IMG/VR virus record: IMGVR_UViG_3300009104_000152
Coordinates: 1-20,273 of that record
Length of the DNA stretch: 20,273 bases
Source: a virus
Direction: 5' to 3' (one strand)
Below are positions 14,151 through 20,273 of this stretch, in pieces (position 1 is the first letter of the stretch; every line of letters starts with the position of its first letter). A program made the position numbers and the translations under genes. A model generated the notes under the pieces. The model was not told the origin of the DNA. It made no database searches and was given only the letters and a program-made list of their open reading frames with translations.

Positions 14151-14163
14151 TTACTTATACTCC

Positions 14164-16167
14164 TTAAACTGCGCCGTAAATTTCTTCGAACTGAACACCA
14201 CTCTTAGCGGCGACAAAGTTCAATGTTATGTAGTTAATTGATTTAGTTGGTTTCAAGAATATTGAACAAACGAATTCGTTTCTATCTTGAACAGCATCTG
14301 TATTGTTTGTTTCGTCACAAACAACTGAGAAGTCTATTAGACCTCTTCTGTTCTTAACATCTCTTAAGAAAGGTTCTACAGCAGCCCTAAATTGTGCCCT
14401 TGTAAATGAATCGTTGAATTCAAACAATTGAGCCTTAGCGGCAGTTGAAATAGCCTTTTCTAAAGTGATGAATAATCTTCTTACATTGATTCTATCAAAT
14501 GCAGAAGGTGAACTTAATGCAGTCTTGTCTCCAAATAGTACAGTTCCTTGTCCAGGAAATGTGACTATTGGGTTAATTCTTGCACGATACAAGTCATCTC
14601 TTGATGCCTGTTTCGGATTAAACGCAAGTTTAGTAATACCCATGTATTGTCCTCTTGCGAATCCAGCAGGTGAATACCATGGGTCTTGCAGTAAGTCTGC
14701 TCTTGCCATAATACCTGCGGTATGTCCGTTACCTGGAATCCAACAGTATTTGTCGTTGTATCTTTCGTATTGGTATACCCAACCACTATCTAGAACACAA
14801 TATGAACTAGAAGTCACTGATGCGAAATCTGCTTTAACATTAGTTGCCTGAGTTGATTCGGAAGATACATTTACTACGGATGCTCTTCTTGGCGAAGCAA
14901 CTACCATGCAATCTTTTCTTGCTTCTGCAATTAAGATAGCACTGTTTACTATACTGTTATGGTCTGCAACTGTATCTTGTGCGGACTCTGAACCACCCCC
15001 AGCATCAGTAGATGTTGAACCTACGATGAGGAAAGAGATGTCGATTAACTCGCCATCTGCAAAGTGTTTATCCCATGCATCTGTTTTTTGACCAACAGTT
15101 GGGTTTGCCCTACCATCTGCACCACCACTTAATGATGATAACTCAGGTAAAGCGGGTCTGCCAAACGCAGTTCCTACTGCGGTTGCCATTGTTCTATGTT
15201 CAGCAGCACTTGCCAACATTGCTGTTGAGTGTCCTGACCAATAGACATATTTTGAATCTCTTTCGATTACATCTCTATAATAATTAGAGTTACCAACACT
15301 GTCATTAGCGTCTGTAGCCAACGAGCAGAAACCATGAGCTTCTAATACTGTGCCCTTTGTACCTGTTATTGCACCGTCTTCGTCTATTACGACAACATGA
15401 ACTTCGTCATTTACAGCGCCAATCAATGTTGCGTGAGCAGATGTTCCTGGTGCCTTGTCGAATAATGCGTAGTGTTCCCAATATCTGTCTACAGCTGAAT
15501 TATCAGCGACAGCAGCTACTAGGCCTGTGCCAGCAGGTTGGTTTAAAGCTTCGATAGTTAAGTTATGAGAGGAAATTGCCGTAATCTTATATAGATTAGT
15601 GTGAGCTGCGAACTTAATGATATCTCCAACAACAAACAAAGCGCCATTATCAACTGTGACAGTTGTTGCCCCAATTGCGTAATTTGAACTATTGTTTATT
15701 AAAGATGCGTTATCATTATAGTAAGCGTCACTAGATGCACAAACTGAAACTTTAAGAGAGTTTCCTAAAGAACCTGCGAATCTAGATGTCCATTTTCCTA
15801 CTGTACCTGCACTACCACCACTTTTGAAAGTATTTGTGTAATCATCAGAGTGTTTTAATAATGTTGCGCCGTTCCCACTAGCGTTAGCTGAGAATAATCC
15901 AGTGTTAGATATTCTTACAACACTTAATGAAGAACCATATCTCAAGAAAGATTCTGCTGAATAGAAGTCTTCGGCTCCAGCGTCTGTATTAGCCGGTTGG
16001 AAAAATTCATCAACTAACTGTTGTCCGTCTGAAACTGTTTTTACTTCATCAACAGGACCCCATTGGAATAAGCCAGCGAAAGCCCCTCTTGTTGAGGATA
16101 CTGCTGGGACAACATTCGATAAGTCAATCTCTTTGACTTGAACGCCTGGTGAAACTTGAAATGCCAT
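14164..16167 (-). CDS. gp18: Tail sheath protein gp18
   Basis: This is the contractile sheath subunit, 667 residues (T4 659). The N-terminal MAFQVSPGVQVKEIDLSNVV and the C-terminal domain (VRRLFITLEKAISTAAKAQLFEFN, then VVCDETNN and the FVAAKSGVQFEE end) are standard for the family. At about 160-225 there is a beta-rich insert (ATTVTVDNGALFVVGDIIKF, then YKITAISSHNLTIE) that looks like an added surface domain. AGGAG precedes the ATG, under a late promoter about 50 bases upstream. Confidence 0.97.
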   Translation of the reverse strand: MAFQVSPGVQVKEIDLSNVVPAVSSTRGAFAGLFQWGPVDEVKTVSDGQQLVDEFFQPANTDAGAEDFYSAESFLRYGSSLSVVRISNTGLFSANASGNGATLLKHSDDYTNTFKSGGSAGTVGKWTSRFAGSLGNSLKVSVCASSDAYYNDNASLINNSSNYAIGATTVTVDNGALFVVGDIIKFAAHTNLYKITAISSHNLTIEALNQPAGTGLVAAVADNSAVDRYWEHYALFDKAPGTSAHATLIGAVNDEVHVVVIDEDGAITGTKGTVLEAHGFCSLATDANDSVGNSNYYRDVIERDSKYVYWSGHSTAMLASAAEHRTMATAVGTAFGRPALPELSSLSGGADGRANPTVGQKTDAWDKHFADGELIDISFLIVGSTSTDAGGGSESAQDTVADHNSIVNSAILIAEARKDCMVVASPRRASVVNVSSESTQATNVKADFASVTSSSYCVLDSGWVYQYERYNDKYCWIPGNGHTAGIMARADLLQDPWYSPAGFARGQYMGITKLAFNPKQASRDDLYRARINPIVTFPGQGTVLFGDKTALSSPSAFDRINVRRLFITLEKAISTAAKAQLFEFNDSFTRAQFRAAVEPFLRDVKNRRGLIDFSVVCDETNNTDAVQDRNEFVCSIFLKPTKSINYITLNFVAAKSGVQFEEIYGAV

Positions 16168-16244
16168 ACTTTTCTCCTGTTAATGTATTTTTACATTGTA
16201 AAAGTTGTTTACACTTTTATTTATATATTTTATTTATCTAAGAA
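16168..16244 (-). promoter_or_regulatory. gp18 late promoter and leader
   Basis: An exact TATAAATA (16225-16218 on the minus strand) lies about 50 bases before the gp18 ATG; the predicted start is about 16212. The leader holds two competing small inverted repeats (TTTTAC/GTAAAA at 16189-16203 and AAAAGT/ACTTTT at 16200-16218) and the AGGAG ribosome site. The hairpins are AT-rich and weak, so a regulatory role is uncertain. Confidence 0.6.
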
Positions 16245-17831
16245 CTACTTTAAACCTTCTGTAGACCATAATTGTCCGTCTGCGTCCACAAATGTTTCAT
16301 CGTTGTTCTGTTCCCCAAATACTCCTGCTGGTAACAAATCATCTTCTATCATTTTCTGTTGTTCAGAATATAATAAGTCCTTTACAGCAGTATCCGTTAA
16401 GTGTGTGAAAAATTCGGTGGTGACAAACCATGCGAAAAGAACACAATTCATGACCATATCGTCATGATATCCTCTGTCTGCCTCGAATGACGACCCCTTA
16501 TGAACAAATGTCATTAGTTCTGTTATTGTGGGTCTATCTACTACAACGAGTCTATTTTCTTCGAGAAGTTCTTTTAGAGTAGAACAACCTACTCTTTTAA
16601 TCTTTCTCGACATCGTAATACCAATATCTTCTGCTTTTGTTAAACCTTGAGTGAAGACATTAGGGTATTCGATATCATAGTGTAATTGAGTAGCAACTAA
16701 CGAACCTTCTGCGTTATTTTCTATAATAACTAAAGATTCATTATATCTACTACAATACTTATTTATTAAATCCGGAAAGAGTAAAGGGCTAACCATATTG
16801 TCTCTAAATGTGCAAACTTGTTTAAAAGGTCTCATAGTGATATCAAATACACTAAATGTAGAGAAATCCATACCTCTCCCTTGCGAAACATCTACAGTTG
16901 TAATATAATTATGTCCTTCTTTTGGTTTCTCATAAACAGTTAAACCACCTCTTTTCCATTCTCCATCTAATGCCCTCATACCTAATAAGGTGTCTGCATT
17001 GATAAGTGTATTACCAGTACCTAAGAAACTATTACCATACTCTTGTTCGAATTGTGCTTCTGAGGTATTTGCGATTGTTTGTTCTTTCCATTCTTCATCT
17101 CGACCTGGTACATCATACCAGTTTATTACAAAATTTGCATATTCTGAATTGCCATGAACCGCACTTTCATATATCTTATGGAACATATTACCTACACCAT
17201 TTGCAGTAGATGTAATAATAACTTTAGAATCTTTACCAGATGTTACCACAGGATATGTCGCAGTATAGAATACTTCTGCATCTTCTACGAAAGCGAACTC
17301 ATCTAGATACAACATATTGATTGACATACCACGAATTGAACTTGAACTTGTTGCGGCCGCCACTAATTTACTATCATTACCAAACTCTATATTACCTTTA
17401 TTCAGTATCTTTACGCCTGGTTGTAAGAAGAATGGCACGGTTTCCAACATGGTAACAATTCTGGCTACCATCTCCCTTGCGATTGCCCCTTTATTCGCTA
17501 GAATAGCCACAGTGACTTCTGGTGTAAATAGAAGGTACCACAATAAGTATGCACATGATGTTATTGATTTACCTGACTGTCTAGCAGCTAATACAACACT
17601 AAATCTATTCTTATCAAAGTGATGTACCAACTCCTCTTGATAACCACGAAGGTTAAAAGGCACAAGACCTTCATCTAGTGATATAATTTGTGTATAAGTT
17701 TCGATAAAATGGCAAGGGTCGTTGGTGCATTTTTGATATTCTGCTATCTCTTCTTCGGTGTATTTGCTCTCTACACCTGCTCGTTTTATAAGGTTGTTTC
17801 CAAGATAACCTTCGTTTTTAGCTTTAACCAT
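16245..17831 (-). CDS. gp17: Large terminase subunit gp17
   Basis: gp17 is the DNA-packaging motor and headful nuclease. The N-terminal ATPase shows Walker A ARQSGKS (83-89), Walker B MLYLDEFAF (173-181, with catalytic Glu178) and the coupling motif ITSTAN (206-211). The C-terminal RNase H-like nuclease shows TTVDVSQGRG with Asp314, VIIENNAEG with Glu371 and HDDMV with Asp457/458. At 528 residues it is shorter than T4 gp17 (610), mostly at the ends. Its ATG overlaps the gp16 stop as TAATG. Confidence 0.97.
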   Translation of the reverse strand: MVKAKNEGYLGNNLIKRAGVESKYTEEEIAEYQKCTNDPCHFIETYTQIISLDEGLVPFNLRGYQEELVHHFDKNRFSVVLAARQSGKSITSCAYLLWYLLFTPEVTVAILANKGAIAREMVARIVTMLETVPFFLQPGVKILNKGNIEFGNDSKLVAAATSSSSIRGMSINMLYLDEFAFVEDAEVFYTATYPVVTSGKDSKVIITSTANGVGNMFHKIYESAVHGNSEYANFVINWYDVPGRDEEWKEQTIANTSEAQFEQEYGNSFLGTGNTLINADTLLGMRALDGEWKRGGLTVYEKPKEGHNYITTVDVSQGRGMDFSTFSVFDITMRPFKQVCTFRDNMVSPLLFPDLINKYCSRYNESLVIIENNAEGSLVATQLHYDIEYPNVFTQGLTKAEDIGITMSRKIKRVGCSTLKELLEENRLVVVDRPTITELMTFVHKGSSFEADRGYHDDMVMNCVLFAWFVTTEFFTHLTDTAVKDLLYSEQQKMIEDDLLPAGVFGEQNNDETFVDADGQLWSTEGLK

Positions 17832-18229
17832 TATTTCTTTTTCTTTTCTTTCTTCAAGAACTTCTGCAACTCAGATGTTGAACCAACATATAAATGATTA
17901 TGTTGTGTCCCAACTTTGGTGTCTTCGCCTTCTAACTTCTTCAATTTTTGTTGAAGGTCTATTAACTTCTCTGCTGTTTCTCCAACAGTTTTAATTAATT
18001 GGCCTGCGACTTCGTATGCACGAGGATGTTCCGTTTCTTTTGAAAGTTGTAATATACCATCTATGGCATCTTGACCTCGTTCTACTAGGTCATAAAGGTT
18101 TTCTCTGGCGTATCTATAGTCTGTTTCCATATTCTCATGTCGAGAAGGAAGTTTAACTACTTGTGTTTCTTTTTTAATATCAGATGAGATATTTAGAATA
18201 TCATCCAATTTCTGGTCTATTTCGTTCAT
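17831..18229 (-). CDS. gp16: Small terminase subunit gp16
   Basis: This 132-residue protein lies directly before gp17, with a TAATG overlap. T4 gp16 (164 residues) recognises phage DNA and regulates gp17. The sequence is mainly helical, with a central coiled-coil-like part (ETAEKLIDLQQKLKKLEGED) as in small terminases that form rings, and a very basic end (LKKEKKKK). Assignment rests on position, size and helical layout. Confidence 0.85.
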   Translation of the reverse strand: MNEIDQKLDDILNISSDIKKETQVVKLPSRHENMETDYRYARENLYDLVERGQDAIDGILQLSKETEHPRAYEVAGQLIKTVGETAEKLIDLQQKLKKLEGEDTKVGTQHNHLYVGSTSELQKFLKKEKKKK

Positions 18230-18231
18230 AA

Positions 18232-19266
18232 TTAAGTATTGTCTTCATCAGCAAAAGTATATCTTGCTCCATCATCATAATATGTCACATTTTCTGCAAC
18301 AACAAATGTATCTGCTGGGTCTACTGAACCAACAAATTTAAGTAGTGTGTTTGCATCAACTGTTATAGCAGCTGATAATACCATTGATAATTTGTTAGCG
18401 TGAATAGATGCAATGGTTGGATTAGTTGATAAGTTTGTTCCAAACACCTCGTCTGCAACACTTATCTTACTGTTTATTGCAGTTGCAAAGGTTACCGTAG
18501 TTGAATTAGATACTGCATTACATCTTTCTCCAAATGCAGGTTCATAGTGTTTAACTTCTTTAATTAGACCAGCGGCAGTTATCTCAGATGTTGAAAATGC
18601 AGTTTGTCCATCTCCAAGATAAGTTCTTTCAATAACATTCTTAATAATATTACCAGTGTATACAGGTCCAAAGAAGTATGTTTTCATTGTAAAGTCTAAA
18701 GTATATTCTATAATTCTTCTATCTTCAAATGAACCTTCATAGTCATCTTGAAAAGATACACTATTTAAAATGACAGGTACATCTCTATTATCAGGCATTG
18801 AATCTACCATTTTCATTGTGACTGTATATTCTGGTTGAAAGTATGGAAGAATCTGTTCTACTATCTGTAATGCATCATTCATATTCTTTGTTAGAATAGA
18901 TAATGTAAAGTTTAAATTGTATGGTGCTGGGTTGTATTGAAAACCTCTCTTACCATCTGCCTCATAAGTAGACTTTGCGGCTCTTATAAGTTTATTCTGT
19001 TGTCTTTCTCTATCATATTCAAAACCTGTAAGTTCAAATGCCATACGAGGTAATGATATTGCACTTCTATTTTTATCTGATAAATTGGGTTCTTCTGCGA
19101 TTCTATCTAAAAACTTTTGTTTAGGTCCATATGATAACGGAACAATAGGAGAAGTCAAAACAGTTCCATCTGCTTTGACCTTCTTATATTGTATATTATT
19201 AAACAAGGTACCAAATACTGATACGCACCGTTTAATAGTTTCATTATAGAAATATGTTCCGAACAT
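18232..19266 (-). CDS. gp15: Tail sheath stabiliser and terminator gp15
   Basis: gp15 forms the hexamer capping the tail and joining it to the neck. Residues 1-250 carry the family pattern (MFGTYFYNETIKRCVSVFGT; SLPRMAFELTGFEYD; VPVILNSVSFQDDYEG; IIEYTLDFTMKTYFFGP). At 344 residues it is longer than T4 gp15 (272). The extra C-terminal part includes a small beta domain at about 253-312 (TTVTFATAINSKISVADEVF, then IASIHANKLSMVLSAAIT). It is coupled to the ACP gene by TAATG and lies 2 bases before gp16. Confidence 0.92.
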   Translation of the reverse strand: MFGTYFYNETIKRCVSVFGTLFNNIQYKKVKADGTVLTSPIVPLSYGPKQKFLDRIAEEPNLSDKNRSAISLPRMAFELTGFEYDRERQQNKLIRAAKSTYEADGKRGFQYNPAPYNLNFTLSILTKNMNDALQIVEQILPYFQPEYTVTMKMVDSMPDNRDVPVILNSVSFQDDYEGSFEDRRIIEYTLDFTMKTYFFGPVYTGNIIKNVIERTYLGDGQTAFSTSEITAAGLIKEVKHYEPAFGERCNAVSNSTTVTFATAINSKISVADEVFGTNLSTNPTIASIHANKLSMVLSAAITVDANTLLKFVGSVDPADTFVVAENVTYYDDGARYTFADEDNT

Positions 19267-19481
19267 TATGCATTGTCCTCTACATATTGTTTTATATCTC
19301 CAACAGTAAATATGTTTTCTGCATCTTCATCAGGTACAGATATACCATATTCTTCTTCTACTGCCATTACCAATTCTACAACATGAAGAGAGTCAGCTCC
19401 CAAGTCTTCGACTAGTTTACATTCATCTCTTACTGCATCTTGGTCTATATTAAGAGTATTTGCTATTATTTTTTCTATCAT
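19266..19481 (-). CDS. acpP: Acyl carrier protein
   Basis: This is a complete 71-residue acyl carrier protein, very like bacterial AcpP. The phosphopantetheine-attachment motif is LGADSLHVVELV with Ser31; the acidic helix II-III (VEEEYGISVPDEDAENIFTV) is well kept. Such proteins carry acyl chains on a 4'-phosphopantetheine arm and would need the host holo-ACP synthase. It sits between gp14 and gp15 with TAATG overlaps on both sides, so it must be translated with tail-neck proteins, not with metabolic genes. It may supply lipid synthesis during infection, alter host acyl flow, or have been recruited for a structural role. Identity is sure; purpose is unknown. Confidence 0.95.
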   Translation of the reverse strand: MIEKIIANTLNIDQDAVRDECKLVEDLGADSLHVVELVMAVEEEYGISVPDEDAENIFTVGDIKQYVEDNA

Positions 19482-20273
19482 TATGGTTCTCCAAACGGAT
19501 TAACTTCACTTAAATCTAGATACGATGTATCTTTCTGTTCAAATTCTAAGTTCTGAGCAGCCGCATCATTAGAGAATGTCATTCTATCATCTATTGATGT
19601 TATTGTAAATTGTGCGCCTGAAACAGCACCAACTAATACATCGTTCACTTCTAGGGTTGTTGTTATGTCTTTAGCGAGTAGTTTACTAGTAGGTTGATGC
19701 CATGATACTGCTTCTGCAACAACTGTGCTACCTATCTTTATATCCTCATTAGCAACATAATCTTTATTATTTCCACTACCCATTGTCATACTTAATGAGT
19801 ATGCTTGTTCGTCTTCTATCAAGTCTATATCTGCAATACCTGTATCGAAATCTTCTTGACCGTATTCGTAGAGTTCACATCTAAGTTTAAATACAAATAG
19901 TTTACCAACTTGATAGAATGGATCTTCGTGTTCTACAAATTTAATTTCAAACATTGAACCACTTAAAGGAAAATAAACTAAATCTCCTTCATTGGGTCTA
20001 AATGATGTTGCAAGGTTTGAGTCTAGGGAAATGAATCTTTCCCAACTTCTTAGCGATATGACAAATGTTGCTTGGTCTCTAACTTGAACACCAAACTTGG
20101 ACATAAGGTCTCCTTCTCCTTCGAAACCTTCTGCGTTTTCAATATACATTTCAACACTGTATGCATCACCAAACTTAGACTGAACATCTTCGTTCAGTAT
20201 AGTATCTTCTTCTATTATCTGCCTTGGCAAATAATAAGTTTCGTGACCATAAATCCTTAAAGACTCAACTACT
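19481..20273 (-). CDS. gp14: Neck protein gp14, 5' end outside window
   Basis: gp14 completes the head-tail connector. The frame stays open to the window edge: upstream of an apparent TTG start at 20230, the same frame reads VVESLRIYGHETYY before LPRQIIEEDT, which is the conserved family sequence, so the true start lies outside. 263 residues are visible (T4 gp14 has 256 in total). Conserved blocks include VEMYIENAEGFEGEGDLMSK and the LVYFPLSGSMFEIKFVEHED strand. A beta-rich insert at about 150-220 residues from the TTG (DIKIGSTVVAEAV, then AQFTITSIDDRMTF) is extra relative to a minimal neck protein. The stop overlaps the ACP start. Confidence 0.92.
   Translation of the reverse strand, partial: VVESLRIYGHETYYLPRQIIEEDTILNEDVQSKFGDAYSVEMYIENAEGFEGEGDLMSKFGVQVRDQATFVISLRSWERFISLDSNLATSFRPNEGDLVYFPLSGSMFEIKFVEHEDPFYQVGKLFVFKLRCELYEYGQEDFDTGIADIDLIEDEQAYSLSMTMGSGNNKDYVANEDIKIGSTVVAEAVSWHQPTSKLLAKDITTTLEVNDVLVGAVSGAQFTITSIDDRMTFSNDAAAQNLEFEQKDTSYLDLSEVNPFGEP

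Noticed and set aside
14152-14159. TATAAGTA before gp19 as a late promoter
   Set aside because: It has one mismatch, its start would fall inside gp19, and gp19 has a good GGAG site in the gp18 transcript.
14465-15557. Plus-strand frames opposite gp18
   Set aside because: They are low-complexity complements of a certain sheath gene, with no independent support.
19481-20230. TTG at 20230 as the start of gp14
   Set aside because: The frame continues upstream to the window edge with residues typical of gp14, so the TTG is internal.

Overview
The window is one contiguous piece of the genome of a T4-like contractile-tailed phage (a Tevenvirinae-type myovirus of the marine cyanophage/pelagiphage kind). 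The evidence is a near-complete T4-ordered structural block, T4-type recombination and replication genes, and the late sigma factor gp55. The DNA is AT-rich. The marine assignment is an inference: it rests on the compact gene set, no gp24 beside gp23, a phage Sm-like protein, a 2OG-Fe(II) oxygenase inside the uvsY-uvsW cluster, and short beta-rich inserts in virion proteins. The host cannot be read from the window. I see no photosynthesis genes, tRNA, CRISPR array or insertion sequence.

Every gene lies on the minus strand, so transcription runs from high to low coordinates. From the right edge: neck protein gp14 (its 5' end is outside the window), an acyl carrier protein (ACP), tail terminator gp15, terminase subunits gp16 and gp17, tail sheath gp18, tail tube gp19, portal gp20, prohead core gp67-like and gp68-like proteins, prohead protease gp21, scaffold gp22 and major capsid gp23. 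Together these build and fill the capsid and make the tail. After gp23 come a 71-residue protein of unknown function set between two terminator-like hairpins, and a second tail-tube-like protein.

The left part holds recombination and late-transcription genes: UvsY mediator, 2OG-Fe(II) oxygenase, UvsW helicase, an Sm-like protein, a cluster of six very small proteins (mostly membrane-associated, including one lipoprotein), gp55, nuclease gp47 and ATPase gp46 (its 3' end is outside the window). Four of the six mini-genes are shorter than 45 codons and would be missed by ordinary gene calling. They are supported by stop/start overlaps and Shine-Dalgarno sites.

Regulation is visible. The T4 late-promoter octamer TATAAATA, or a one-base variant, precedes gp18, gp20, gp22, the tail-tube paralogue, uvsY and the lipoprotein gene, matching the gp55 encoded here. 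A strong UUCG-loop terminator follows gp23. At gp20 and the tube paralogue a hairpin, a late promoter and the ATG are packed so tightly that the predicted +1 falls on the ATG and no Shine-Dalgarno is present. A sigma70-like promoter before gp55 is nearly as close. Most other genes are joined by TAATG or ATGA overlaps.

The most unusual items are the ACP coupled on both sides to tail genes, the mini membrane-protein cluster with a 22-residue cationic amphipathic peptide, and the possible leaderless late transcripts. No gene-free stretch exceeds 300 bases; the longest is about 150 bases, upstream of gp55.
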